Counted from the stretch's first letter, positions 19,554-27,556 are shown. The stretch is 48,268 nucleotides of DNA from Patescibacteria group bacterium UBA1372 (GCA_002306295.1 DBRI01000010.1:1-48268), one strand, 5' to 3'. Translations and numbers: made by a program. Notes: a model not told the origin generated them from the letters alone.

Positions 19554-19678
19554 ATAAGGCACAAAGGTTTTTTTGTAAGGGTTTGATTTATTAAACCCTT
19601 TTACAGCTACGTCTCTACTAAAGTACAGGAGGGGTTTTATCTAAGGCAAAAGAAAATAATTTCACCTTCGTATTTTTT

Positions 19679-19714
19679 CCTCCCCTGTCAAGGGGAGAAC
19701 ACAAGAGGGGTTTT
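19679..19714. repeat. Palindromic repeat (family A) upstream of valS
   Basis: CCTCCCCTGTCAAGGGGAG with a diverged ACACAAGAGGGGTTTT end, followed by ATGGAT as at the dnaG copy. It ends 28 bp before the valS start. Confidence 0.8.
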
Positions 19715-19742
19715 ATGGATCCCTTCGTGCTAAAATAAACCC

Positions 19743-22019
19743 ATGGATAGCCGATACGATCCCACAAACGAATCAAGTATTTATTCCCTTTGGCAAAAAA
19801 GTAAAATTTTTTCTCCCTCTATTCCCAAACATCCTAAAAAAACCGATAAACCGCCATTTTCCATCATTCTTCCACTACCCAACGCTAACGATCCCATGCA
19901 CATGGGTCATGCTATGTTTGTTATCGAGGATATTATGGTTCGTTTTCACAAAATGTTAGGTCACCCCGTTATGTGGCTTCCCGGTGCCGATCATGCTGGT
20001 ATCGAAACCCAATTCGTTTTTGAAAAGAATTTAGCCAAAACTGGTCAATCCCGTTTCGATTTTGACCGAAACACTCTTTATAAAATGATTTGGGATTTTG
20101 TTGAAGAAAATAGAAAACTCAACCAATTTCAATTAAAACAGCTGGGTTTCGCCCTCGACTGGAGCCGATACCACTATAGTCTCGAGCCTAGCATTATCAA
20201 ACAGGTTCTGTCCACCTTCAAAAAACTCCACCGCGATGGGCTTCTATATCGTGATGATCGGATTGTTAATTACTGTACCCACTGTGGCACCGCTTTTTCC
20301 GATTTGGAAATCGATCATCAGGAGCGCTCCGATTTTCTTTATTACCTGGACTACGGTCCTATCTCTATTGCCACCACCCGTCCCGAAACTATTTTTGTTG
20401 ATGTGGCTGTAGCTGTTAATCCCAAAGACAAAAGATATAAAAAATTAGTTGGCCAAACTGCTATCATCCCTCTAACTAAAAAACAAATCCCCATTATTGC
20501 CGACGATTTAGTCGAAAAGGATTTTGGCACCGGCGCCCTCAAAATTACTCCCGCCCACGACACCACCGATTTTGAAATTGGCCAGAAACACAAATTAGCT
20601 CTCAAATCCTGTATCAAACACACGGGCCAGATGTACAACACCATTCCCGAAATTGACGGTCTATATCCCAAACAAGCCAGAGCCAAAACTATTGAGCTTT
20701 TACAAAAGGCGGGAAAACTCATCAAAACCGAACCCCTTACCCACACTGTCTCTGTCTGCTATCGTTGTAAAAATATTATCGAGCCCTTACCAGTACCTCA
20801 ATGGTACGTCAAAACTACTCCTTTAGCTAAGCCCGTCATCAAATCAGTTAAAGCCAATCTTACCCACATTTTTCCCCTTCGTTTTAGAAAAGTCTATTTG
20901 GATTGGATGGAAAATATCAGAGATTGGAACATCAGCCGCCAAAACGTTTGGGGTCCCCGTCTGCCGGCTTGGTATTGTCTCGATTGCAATCCCTCTATCC
21001 AGCTAAACTTTATCACCAAAGACAAAAAAGTCATTTCCGATACCTATACCTCTCTTAAAAAGAAATTTGACTTCAATATCATCAAGTCCGGTCTCCAGAC
21101 TCTGACTGCTCCTATAAATTCCACCTATTTTATCGACAAACCAAACACTTGTCCCAAATGTGGTAGCAAACATATCTTACAGGAAACCGATACTTTTGAT
21201 ACCTGGTTTTTATCTGGTCAGTGGCCTTTGACTACTCTTGGTTTCAACGTTGAAGATCCCGCTAAAAGCCACCCCGATTTCAACTATTTTTACCCCACTT
21301 CTTTTATGGATACTCTTTGGGATATTCTTTTCTTCTGGGTCGGCCGGATGCAAATGTTTGGCTTTTATTTAACCGGCCATACTCCTTTCAAAACTATTCA
21401 TCTTCACGCCAAAGTCACGGATTCAAAAGGTCAAAAGATGTCTAAAAGTAAGGGCAATGTTATCAATCCTTCGGATGTGGTTGAGAAATATGGTGCCGAT
21501 GCTTTGAGGTTTGCCCTCGTTTATGGTGTTGCTCCAGCTAGCGATATATCCTTATCAGATAAAAAAATTGAATCCATGCGCAATTTTGTAAACAAAATTT
21601 GGAATGCCAGCCGTTTTGTCACCATTATTATCGATAAATTTATCCAGGACAATCCCAATTTAGATCTATTTACCATTGACAAAACCAACTTAAAACCGGA
21701 AGATAAAAAAGTTCTAAAAGAATTAGACCATACCATCAATTCTGTTACTGCCAAAATTAAAAAATACCACTTCGGTCAGGCTACTGAAGTTTTATATGCC
21801 TATTTTTGGCACTATTTTTGCGACATTTATATTGAACAAACCAAAGGTAGGGGACCCGAAGTTGGGGGTGTTTTACTTCACTGTTTACTTACCAGTCTCA
21901 AGCTTTTACACCCATTTATTCCTTTTGTTACCGAATCTATTTACCAACAGCTTAGAATTAAGTTAAAATTAACTGATGACCTTATTGCTTCCTCATCCTG
22001 GCCCAAAACTCAAACTTAG
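19743..22019 (+). CDS. valS: Valyl-tRNA synthetase
   Basis: 758 residues; charges tRNA-Val. Class I signatures: HMGH at residues 53-56 and KMSKS at 565-569. The ValRS-type loop LPGADHAGIETQ, the Zn-type pairs CTHCG and CPKCG, the editing-domain motif ATTRPETIF and the late DTWFLSGQWPLTTLG all fit ValRS rather than IleRS or LeuRS. The protein is shorter than common bacterial ValRS (about 880-950 aa): it ends soon after the anticodon-binding helical domain and lacks the C-terminal coiled-coil arm. The next gene starts inside its 3' end in another frame. Confidence 0.96.
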   Translation: MDSRYDPTNESSIYSLWQKSKIFSPSIPKHPKKTDKPPFSIILPLPNANDPMHMGHAMFVIEDIMVRFHKMLGHPVMWLPGADHAGIETQFVFEKNLAKTGQSRFDFDRNTLYKMIWDFVEENRKLNQFQLKQLGFALDWSRYHYSLEPSIIKQVLSTFKKLHRDGLLYRDDRIVNYCTHCGTAFSDLEIDHQERSDFLYYLDYGPISIATTRPETIFVDVAVAVNPKDKRYKKLVGQTAIIPLTKKQIPIIADDLVEKDFGTGALKITPAHDTTDFEIGQKHKLALKSCIKHTGQMYNTIPEIDGLYPKQARAKTIELLQKAGKLIKTEPLTHTVSVCYRCKNIIEPLPVPQWYVKTTPLAKPVIKSVKANLTHIFPLRFRKVYLDWMENIRDWNISRQNVWGPRLPAWYCLDCNPSIQLNFITKDKKVISDTYTSLKKKFDFNIIKSGLQTLTAPINSTYFIDKPNTCPKCGSKHILQETDTFDTWFLSGQWPLTTLGFNVEDPAKSHPDFNYFYPTSFMDTLWDILFFWVGRMQMFGFYLTGHTPFKTIHLHAKVTDSKGQKMSKSKGNVINPSDVVEKYGADALRFALVYGVAPASDISLSDKKIESMRNFVNKIWNASRFVTIIIDKFIQDNPNLDLFTIDKTNLKPEDKKVLKELDHTINSVTAKIKKYHFGQATEVLYAYFWHYFCDIYIEQTKGRGPEVGGVLLHCLLTSLKLLHPFIPFVTESIYQQLRIKLKLTDDLIASSSWPKTQT

Positions 22020-22407
22020 TTTTGTAGCTCTTCTTACGTCCTCAATCTTATATCTTACATCTTGTTTCGTTCCCATATCAAAAGGTGATATTTATTTTAC
22101 CCGTCTCAATCATTGGCGCAGTCTGGTTATGTCCAAAAATTTTACTCAAGCCGATCTAATAGCCAAAAAATTAGATAGTCAGGATATTGCCTATTATGCT
22201 TTGCACCACCATCCCAGCTTTCTTACCATTACCATCAAAGAAATTCTTAAAAAACCCAATCGTTCCACTGATGACTTAATTGAAGTCGCTTTGCTTTATT
22301 ATCAGATGGCGGACATTGAAAACAGTCGCGATTTTCTTCTTCAGGCTAAGAAGCTCGATCCTATCAGATCAGACATCGACACTCTCCTCCACCAGCTTGC
22401 AAACTAA
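21976..22407 (+). CDS. Small TPR-like protein overlapping the valS 3' end
   Basis: 143 residues if it starts at the ATG at 21976, 44 bp inside valS. The first 30 residues cross a heptamer-type repeat and include LLTSSILYLTSC, which could be a lipoprotein-type signal or an artefact of reading through intergenic DNA. The conserved-looking part begins near KGDIYFTRLNHW (about 22080). From there to the end helices such as DLIEVALLYYQMADIENSRD resemble TPR units. The true start is uncertain and may be near 22080-22130. Its stop overlaps the bL25 stop on the other strand. Confidence 0.6.
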   Translation: MTLLLPHPGPKLKLSFVALLTSSILYLTSCFVPISKGDIYFTRLNHWRSLVMSKNFTQADLIAKKLDSQDIAYYALHHHPSFLTITIKEILKKPNRSTDDLIEVALLYYQMADIENSRDFLLQAKKLDPIRSDIDTLLHQLAN

Positions 22408-23096
22408 TTACTACTTTCTTCTTCTTTCTTTTCACTCTGTTCACCGGCTCCTGCTTCCTCTCCTCCCTCTTCTTCAGCTTTTTCCGCTTCACCCTCTACT
22501 TCAGGTAAAGTTTCTTCCATTACAATCTCTTCTTCTTTTGGTTCTTCAGTCTTTACAATCACTTGTTCCGGATCAGTCATTATTGTCATTATTTCCTTAT
22601 CATACTCCAAATCTGCCACTGTTATCATATCTTCCAAAGTTGCAAGCTTACTTATATCCACTACAAAGTTTTCTGGTAAATCTGTTGGCAAAGCTTCCAC
22701 TTCCACACTATCTATTACATTAATAAGTACATTTCCCATCTTTGCTGAAGCCGATTCCCCAATTATCTCTATTGGTACTTCAACTGTTGTCTTTTCCTTT
22801 AAATCAACCTTATACATATCCACATGCACCAAATCTCCTGTTACTGGATGAAACTGTGGATTTTTAAACAATACTGGAAATGTCTCTTTTTCAATTTGCA
22901 AATCAATTAATCCCGATTCTCCGTGTTCTTCAAACATCATGTTAGCTTCCTTAGCATCCATTTGAACTGTCATCGATTTAAAATCTTTACCGTAAACACT
23001 TGCTGGCATTATTCCTATCTGTCTCAATCTTTTAACTTTCTTACCCGTCATTTCTCGCCTCTGGGCTTCTATTGTTGGTCTTATTTTTTTATTCAT
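22404..23096 (-). CDS. rplY: Large ribosomal subunit protein bL25 (CTC type)
   Basis: 230 residues, the long two-domain CTC form. bL25 binds 5S rRNA in the 50S subunit. The N-terminal domain shows RREMTGKKVKRLRQIGIMPASVYG and the FHPVTGDLVHVDMYKV motif; the C-terminal beta domain has VEVEALPTDLPENFVVDIS. The tail from residue about 187 is almost all Glu, Ala, Gly and Lys, a disordered acidic extension. An imperfect hairpin lies 23 bp upstream of the start (23119-23147). Confidence 0.95.
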   Translation of the reverse strand: MNKKIRPTIEAQRREMTGKKVKRLRQIGIMPASVYGKDFKSMTVQMDAKEANMMFEEHGESGLIDLQIEKETFPVLFKNPQFHPVTGDLVHVDMYKVDLKEKTTVEVPIEIIGESASAKMGNVLINVIDSVEVEALPTDLPENFVVDISKLATLEDMITVADLEYDKEIMTIMTDPEQVIVKTEEPKEEEIVMEETLPEVEGEAEKAEEEGGEEAGAGEQSEKKEEESSN

Positions 23097-23118
23097 AGTT
23101 TATGGCCGTTACGCCTTT

Positions 23119-23147
23119 GGTCTTCCGTAGTTTAAACGTAGGAGACC
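23119..23147 (-). promoter_or_regulatory. Imperfect hairpin in the bL25 leader
   Basis: On the minus strand GGTCTCCTACG and CGGAAGACC can pair around TTTAAA with single-base bulges. It lies just before the bL25 start and has no T-run, so it is not a terminator for this gene. A ribosomal-protein leader or a degenerate repeat are both possible. Confidence 0.35.
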
Positions 23148-23213
23148 CTTAAAATTTAACTCGTTATTTTAGCATATATTTCACTCATTCCCTTTAGATG
23201 TTAATATAAGCCT

Positions 23214-24218
23214 ATGACATCAATAAACAAACCACGTATTTTAACCGGAGATCGACCCACCGGTCCGCTTCATCTAGGTCATTACGTTGGCACTCTCAAA
23301 AACCGGGTAGAACTCCAGCACATTTATGACTGTTTCTTTATTATTGCCGATCTTCATACTCTGACTACCAATCCCAGTCTGGAAAAGACCTCAATGATTA
23401 ACGACTTAAGTAGGGGATTAGTTTTAGATTATTTATCTGTTGGTATCGATTCTGAAAAGTCCGTCATTTATCAGCAAAGCCGTGTCCCCCAAGTTGCCTA
23501 TCTTTCCCTTATTTTCTCAATGCTTATTACAGTTCCCAGATGTCAACGCGTCCCCACTCTAAAAGATGTTTTAAAAGACCTTCATATTGAAAAACCATCC
23601 TTGGGGCTTTTGTCTTATCCTGTTCTTCAGGCCGCCGATATTCTTATGGTTAAAGCCAATTTAGTTCCGGTTGGCAAAGATCAGGAATCACATGTCGAAG
23701 TTACCCGGGAAATTGCCAATACTTTCAACAAAAATTACGGCAATCTTTTCCCGGTTCCCAAAGCCTTAATTGGCGATGTTGGCACTCTTCCCGGTACTGA
23801 TGGTTTGGCTAAAATGAGCAAATCTGTTGGCAATTGTATTTACCTATCAGATGATCCCGATACTGTTACCAAAAAAGTAATGTCTATGTACACCGATCCC
23901 ACTCGTATTCACCCCACCGATCCAGGTAAAGTTAAAGGCAATCCCGTTTTTATCTATCACCAGGCTTTCAATTCAGATCTAGCCGAGGTCGCTGACCTCA
24001 AAGCCAGATATCAAAAGGGGACTGTTGGTGATGTTGAAGTCAAGCAAAAATTAGCAATAGCCATAAACGATTTTCTTGAGCCTATCCGCCAAACTAGAGC
24101 CAAATATCAGAAAAAGACTGGTTTAATTGACGATATTATTATGGTAGGTTCCCAAAAAGCCCAATCTGAAGCTCAAGCCACTCTCGACCAAGTCCTCCAA
24201 GCCATGAAACTTAACTAG
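23214..24218 (+). CDS. trpS: Tryptophanyl-tRNA synthetase
   Basis: 334 residues, the normal bacterial length; charges tRNA-Trp. GDRPTGPLHLGHYVG carries the HIGH-type motif (H20-LGH23), GKDQESHVEVTREIA is the family loop for Trp/ATP binding, and KMSKS is at 200-204 followed by VGN. Start ATG at 23214 with no strong ribosome site. A heptamer-type AT repeat follows the stop. Confidence 0.97.
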   Translation: MTSINKPRILTGDRPTGPLHLGHYVGTLKNRVELQHIYDCFFIIADLHTLTTNPSLEKTSMINDLSRGLVLDYLSVGIDSEKSVIYQQSRVPQVAYLSLIFSMLITVPRCQRVPTLKDVLKDLHIEKPSLGLLSYPVLQAADILMVKANLVPVGKDQESHVEVTREIANTFNKNYGNLFPVPKALIGDVGTLPGTDGLAKMSKSVGNCIYLSDDPDTVTKKVMSMYTDPTRIHPTDPGKVKGNPVFIYHQAFNSDLAEVADLKARYQKGTVGDVEVKQKLAIAINDFLEPIRQTRAKYQKKTGLIDDIIMVGSQKAQSEAQATLDQVLQAMKLN

Positions 24219-24219
24219 T

Positions 24220-24258
24220 TTTCTTAAATCTTACATCTTAAATCTATTAACTTAGTTT
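24220..24258. repeat. Heptamer-type AT repeat after trpS
   Basis: TTCTTAAATCTTACATC and related units ending CTTAGTTTT, the same family as inside tsaE. It fills the gap between the convergent trpS and L,D-transpeptidase genes. Confidence 0.7.
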
Positions 24259-24914
24259 TCCGCCCAGGGCAATTGTATTATTGGCATTTTTCCGTATATC
24301 ACAATTGGTGTATCCATATCTGCCCAATCAAAAATCACTTTTGATTCATCGATTGTCATATTAACACAGCCGTGGGACATAGGTTTACCAAACTGATTAT
24401 GCCAATAAGCTCCATGAATACTATAGCCGACTTCTTTTCTGACTTGATCGTTATAGAAAAACAAAATATTTGGCACATTAGGTAAATAAAAATATGTTCC
24501 CAATTCTCTCGACCCACCCGACATTTTTTGAGATTTAATTTTTGCCCATATTTTAAATTCACCTGTTGGTGTCCTATTCCAAGTTCCCGATGATATCAAA
24601 TACTCGTGTACTATTTCCCCATTTTCGATTGCATATAGTTTTTGCTTAGTCAGATCAACTTCAATTCTTTTCTGTTTTACTTCTCCTTCAATTTCACCCA
24701 ACACTTCGTCCTTTATACTATTTCTAATTACACCAATTGGTACATCAATTTCTTTGTTTCTAAATACACCCTTGCTCTCCGTTTCCAAAAAACTGCTTTC
24801 AATATCCAGCCCCACCTCATCTTGTCTAAAAGCTGTTTTCGGATAAACCGTACACACCAGCATCACTATCAGTCCAAACAGACCAAAATAACCAATAATA
24901 CTTTTCTTTTTCAT
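24252..24914 (-). CDS. L,D-transpeptidase (YkuD domain), membrane-anchored
   Basis: 220 residues. An N-terminal helix (IIGYFGLFGLIVMLVCTVY) anchors or exports it. The YkuD domain starts at RIEVDLTKQKLYAIENGEIV and has TPTGEFKIWAK, then the catalytic HGAYW...GKPMSHGCVNM with H181 and C183. The family makes 3-3 peptidoglycan cross-links or attaches proteins to the wall. It diverges from the next gene with 25 bp between starts, so the two may share a control region. Confidence 0.95.
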   Translation of the reverse strand: MKKKSIIGYFGLFGLIVMLVCTVYPKTAFRQDEVGLDIESSFLETESKGVFRNKEIDVPIGVIRNSIKDEVLGEIEGEVKQKRIEVDLTKQKLYAIENGEIVHEYLISSGTWNRTPTGEFKIWAKIKSQKMSGGSRELGTYFYLPNVPNILFFYNDQVRKEVGYSIHGAYWHNQFGKPMSHGCVNMTIDESKVIFDWADMDTPIVIYGKMPIIQLPWAEN

Positions 24915-24939
24915 AATAAGAGCTTATCATTTATTTATC

Positions 24940-25647
24940 ATGAGAAAAATAATCATCTTCTTTTTGTTTCTTATATCCATCCCTCTCCTTATCTTAGCCT
25001 TTTTAGGTTTTATTCCTGGTTTATCGGATTTATTGGCCGCCACCAAGCCCAAAGATCTTGGCATCAGTTATACGGTAGAAGACTATTCTCAAGCCCATAA
25101 GAAAACTGACATTGATAGAAAGGTCATTTCCAATGATTACCAAAGAGAGTTTTTTCTTTCTCCCGACAATCACTTCATTGACGACACCCTTACTTCCCAA
25201 GAAGTTTCTGCCTGGATAAACGAGCGTACCTGGAAACATTACCCTTTTTCCAATCTCCAAATCAGATTCAATTCCGATAATACTGTTGAAGCTTCAGGCA
25301 ATCTTGATGTTAAAAAATTCATAAATTACATTCAGGTTCTTGGTGGTATGACGGATACTGAAGCTCAACAAGTCAGTAGTTATATGCCCCTGTCCGGTTC
25401 TCCTGCTTTCTATCTAAACTTTACCGGCAATATTCAAAACGACCAAGTTGAGTTAAGTTTTTCCAAAGCCAAACTTGGTAATCTTCCTATCTCTTCTGGT
25501 CTACTCTCTTCTTATACTCCCAGATTAGTCGAATTTATCGAAGAAAAAGTCCTCAATCACCCCTCAGTCAATTTTAAGGAATTACGGCCAGACAACGGTC
25601 TTCTCAAAGTAGTTGGTACTCTCCCCGACACCGAATCAGTTAAATAA
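24940..25647 (+). CDS. Exported or membrane-anchored protein, unknown
   Basis: 235 residues with an N-terminal membrane helix (IIIFFLFLISIPLLILAFLGF). The rest is beta-rich: LTSQEVSAWINE, then NLQIRFNSDNTVEASGNLD, then QVELSFSKAKLGNLPI. This order resembles YpmS/DUF2140-like or LmeA-like envelope proteins, but the match is by style only. Divergent from the L,D-transpeptidase gene, so a cell-envelope role is likely. Confidence 0.75.
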   Translation: MRKIIIFFLFLISIPLLILAFLGFIPGLSDLLAATKPKDLGISYTVEDYSQAHKKTDIDRKVISNDYQREFFLSPDNHFIDDTLTSQEVSAWINERTWKHYPFSNLQIRFNSDNTVEASGNLDVKKFINYIQVLGGMTDTEAQQVSSYMPLSGSPAFYLNFTGNIQNDQVELSFSKAKLGNLPISSGLLSSYTPRLVEFIEEKVLNHPSVNFKELRPDNGLLKVVGTLPDTESVK

Positions 25648-25648
25648 A

Positions 25649-25891
25649 TTAAAATTGTCTTGCCCTGCGATACGTTTCAACCGTACTTCTCAATGCTTCC
25701 GCACATACTCTACCATATGGTTTTTTAGAGTATTCTAATCCTATAGTCATTTCCAAATCAAAAATTTCATCAAGACTTAATCTACGTAACCATTTACCTG
25801 CATCTTCAGTTTCTGGCACAGGTGTTCTGCCCAACACAATATTTATCTGTCTATCTGTCATTCCATCTCTTATTTCTACTGATCTTTTCAT
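25649..25891 (-). CDS. Small basic protein, unknown
   Basis: 80 residues, MKRSVEIRDGMTDRQIN then a helical part ending RSTVETYRRARQF. It lies 1 bp from the stop of the convergent gene. It has no Cys, no signal and no membrane helix. Reasonable codon use supports it being real; not recognised. Confidence 0.55.
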   Translation of the reverse strand: MKRSVEIRDGMTDRQINIVLGRTPVPETEDAGKWLRRLSLDEIFDLEMTIGLEYSKKPYGRVCAEALRSTVETYRRARQF

Positions 25892-26088
25892 ATTTTTTTA
25901 ATTAATTAATAAAGTCGCATATTCTAGCAAATTAGTAGTTTCAAGTTTTGATAATTAAAATTTGTTTAGAATTTAGTATTTAGAGTTTAGAATTTTTACT
26001 TTGTGGACTCTTTACGAAAAAATTCGGACTGAGTTTCAAAGGTAGCGCTGCGAGCGCCATCCCCAACGATCCTTTTTCTCCAAATCTG
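25892..26088. other. Short gene-free stretch before the tRNA cluster
   Basis: AT-rich with decayed TTTAGAATTTAG-type repeats (25968-25996) and a small GC hairpin GCGCT-GCG-AGCGC (26045-26057). The hairpin might end transcription of the minus-strand tRNAs but lacks a good T-run. No gene seen. Confidence 0.5.
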
Positions 26089-26162
26089 TGGGCATAGATG
26101 GACTCGAACCATCGACCACCGACTTATAAGATCGGTGCTCTAACCGACTGAGCTATATGCCC
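26089..26162 (-). tRNA. tRNA-Ile (anticodon UAU)
   Basis: Full cloverleaf on the minus strand: acceptor GGGCATA/TATGCCC, D-arm GCTC...GAGC, anticodon stem CCGAT/GTCGG, loop CTTATAA giving anticodon TAT, T-arm GATGG TTCGAGT CCATC, discriminator A. CCA is not encoded. Most bacteria read AUA with a CAU tRNA modified by TilS; a UAU isoleucine tRNA is uncommon. Confidence 0.95.
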
Positions 26163-26251
26163 TAAGACTAACTATTTTAATTTTACAACCAAAACTGACT
26201 GTAGGGTTTATCCCTACTCCGATCAAAGCATCGGAGAGCTATGCACCCGTC

Positions 26252-26328
26252 TGGTAGCAGAGGCGGGGCTCGAACCCGCGACCTGTCGCTTATGAAACGA
26301 CCGCTCTAACCGACTGAGCTACCCTGCC
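26252..26328 (-). tRNA. tRNA-Met (CAU), elongator type
   Basis: Acceptor GGCAGGG/CTCTGCT (two G-U pairs), D-arm GCTC...GAGC, anticodon stem GTCGT/GCGAC, loop TTCATAA, T-arm GCGGG TTCGAGC CCCGC, discriminator A and an encoded CCA (26252-26254). It lacks the three G-C pairs of initiators. An Ile2 (lysidine) identity is possible, but the UAU tRNA next door makes it less needed. Confidence 0.93.
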
Positions 26329-26375
26329 AAGTAGCCAAATTATATCAATACTACCTAAGCAATTCTATTTTTTAA
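26323..26375. repeat. 53-bp direct repeat, left copy
   Basis: Identical to 26646-26698. It starts in the 5' end of the tRNA-Met gene and runs into the 3' end of the first GIY-YIG gene, covering the codons for the shared C-terminus LKNRIA. Confidence 0.95.
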
Positions 26376-26594
26376 ATAATTCCTCCCAAATCCCGTTTTC
26401 AAACTTTTTTCTCTCAATATCGCTTTTTCTTTTGATAATCCACACTCATAATAGACTAACTTCAATGGTCTTCTGTCTTTAGTTGCTGTTACTAAACCAT
26501 CAAAGTGTTCCTTAAGTCTTAGCTTTAAGTTACTTGAATAGCCAATATACAAGCTCTCATCCTTTATGCTTTTTAATACATAAACGTAATACAT
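26355..26594 (-). CDS. GIY-YIG domain protein (copy 1)
   Basis: 79 residues, a single GIY-YIG nuclease-fold domain of the YhbQ/UPF0213 size class. It shows YYVYVLKS...YIGYSSNLKLRLKEH, then RRPLKLVYYECGLSKEKAILREKSLK. The conserved Tyr pair, Arg (LRLKEH) and Glu (REKSLK) positions are present. Such stand-alone domains are abundant in Patescibacteria; their role is unsettled. It is 26 bp upstream of a tRNA-Met gene and is followed by a near relative. Confidence 0.9.
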   Translation of the reverse strand: MYYVYVLKSIKDESLYIGYSSNLKLRLKEHFDGLVTATKDRRPLKLVYYECGLSKEKAILREKSLKTGFGRNYLKNRIA

Positions 26595-26617
26595 AAGCTA
26601 CTTTAATCTACCTGACC

Positions 26618-26645
26618 GCCAAAACTGCTTTAGCTGTTGGCGGGA
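26618..26645. repeat. Hairpin element between the GIY-YIG genes
   Basis: CCGCCAA and TTGGCGG arms around ACTGCTTTAGCTG form a stem-loop. It looks like another dispersed palindromic type rather than a terminator, having no T-run. Confidence 0.7.
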
Positions 26646-26698
26646 CCTGCCAAGTAGCCAAATTATATCAATACTACCTAAGCAATTCTATTTTTTAA
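26646..26698. repeat. 53-bp direct repeat, right copy
   Basis: Exact copy of 26323-26375. It includes six bases of tRNA-Met acceptor sequence, though no tRNA lies here, so it was copied from the left site. Confidence 0.95.
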
Positions 26699-26953
26699 TA
26701 ATTTACCCAATATGGTAGTTAACTGTTTTTTTATAACTCTTCCTCCCATAGAAGTTTTTAAATATTTTTCTCTCAACTCCGCATCTTCTCTAAGAAGATA
26801 ATTTTCCCAATATATCAACTTTAATGGTCTTCTTCCCTTAGTAGATTTACTTAATCCCAAATTATGTTGTTCAACTCTCCGTTTTAAGTTTGAAGTAAAT
26901 CCATAATATAACTTTTTATCCTTATAGCTAAACAGCACATAAACATAATACAC
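26678..26953 (-). CDS. GIY-YIG domain protein (copy 2)
   Basis: 91 residues; YYVYVLFSYKDKKLYYGFTSNLKRRVEQH, then RRPLKLIYWENYLLREDAELREKYLK. It is a diverged paralogue of the neighbour. The C-terminus (GKLLKNRIA) is longer and its last codons lie in the 53-bp repeat copied from the other gene, so the tail looks like a later addition. Confidence 0.9.
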   Translation of the reverse strand: MYYVYVLFSYKDKKLYYGFTSNLKRRVEQHNLGLSKSTKGRRPLKLIYWENYLLREDAELREKYLKTSMGGRVIKKQLTTILGKLLKNRIA

Positions 26954-26986
26954 AGTAAAATTCTACCAAAAACAGGGTTGGAACAA

Positions 26987-27012
26987 AAAATCCGACCTTC
27001 AAGTCGGATTTT
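26987..27012 (-). terminator. Intrinsic terminator of the upstream tRNA-Met
   Basis: Ten-pair stem AAAATCCGAC/GTCGGATTTT with a 6-base loop. On the minus strand it is followed by TTTTTTGTT and lies 16 bp after the encoded CCA of the tRNA at 27028-27100. It could work in both directions. Confidence 0.85.
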
Positions 27013-27027
27013 ATTGTTTGATAACCC

Positions 27028-27100
27028 TGGTTGCGGGGCTGGGAGTTGAACCCAGCCTGTGAGATTATGAGCCTCACGTGCAGCCGTACACTACCCCGCA
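27028..27100 (-). tRNA. tRNA-Met (CAU), possible initiator with a short D-arm
   Basis: Acceptor TGCGGGG/CCCCGCA is like the initiator of E. coli except that base 1 is T and pairs with A72. Loop CTCATAA (anticodon CAT), T-arm CTGGG TTCAACT CCCAG, discriminator A, encoded CCA (27028-27030). The D-stem is only three pairs (GTG/CAC) and the body is 70 nt. The anticodon stem TGAGG/TCTCA lacks the three G-C pairs typical of initiators. Identity as tRNA-fMet is likely from the acceptor but not certain. Confidence 0.8.
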
Positions 27101-27141
27101 CATCGTTTAATCTGCCTTTTAACAGCCACATTCTAGCACGT

Positions 27142-27516
27142 TCACATTCCCTTTGTAAACAAATTCAGCCATTTTTCCCAATTTCTCACATCAGTCTCTA
27201 TTTTTATATCTTCCATATTAGTCTCTTTACTCATGTCCGGTAGCTTCAGCCAATAGTCATTTGGATCACCCAATCCAAAATATTGCCTAGCTGCCGCTTC
27301 CACAAAAGCACTGCTGCTAGCATATCTTATATTTTGTTCCAGTTTGATATTATTTTCTTTCAAAAACCTAATTTCTTCCTCGATTTTTTTATTTTCCACC
27401 ACAGCCTTATTTGCCGACTGTATCCGCTTTACCATGTTGTTTATACTAGCTAAAATAAACACCAACCACATCACTTTTACTATCAAGTAACCTAGTTTTT
27501 TCAGTTTATTGCCCAT
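27142..27516 (-). CDS. FtsB/DivIC-like septum protein
   Basis: 124 residues: short cytoplasmic N-terminus, one membrane helix (VKVMWLVFILASINNMV), then a coiled coil (ENKKIEEEIRFLKENNIKLEQNIRYA) and the family's C-terminal block SSAFVEAAARQYFGLGDPNDYWLKLP. FtsB-type proteins link FtsL and FtsQ at the division site. Divergent from the Xer gene. Confidence 0.88.
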   Translation of the reverse strand: MGNKLKKLGYLIVKVMWLVFILASINNMVKRIQSANKAVVENKKIEEEIRFLKENNIKLEQNIRYASSSAFVEAAARQYFGLGDPNDYWLKLPDMSKETNMEDIKIETDVRNWEKWLNLFTKGM

Positions 27517-27556
27517 AGTTGCGGTTTATCCTTGTTTATGTTACTATAAGATTAAT

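Larger units (their letters stand above)
19489..19742. repeat. Repeat-rich intergenic stretch before valS
   Basis: It holds a perfect 32-bp palindrome (19522-19553), a hairpin GTAAGGGTTT...AAACCC-TT-TTAC (19576-19604), a third half-copy of the palindrome arm (about 19604-19620), a fragment of palindrome family A (19626-19638) and a full family A copy (19679-19714). I see no gene here. Confidence 0.85.

Noticed and set aside
26252..26328. Lysidine-type tRNA-Ile2 instead of tRNA-Met
   Set aside because: Cannot be excluded from sequence alone, but a UAU isoleucine tRNA next to it makes the elongator Met reading simpler.
26928..27131. Minus-strand frame over a tRNA-Met
   Set aside because: It lies on the tRNA and its terminator; no protein character.
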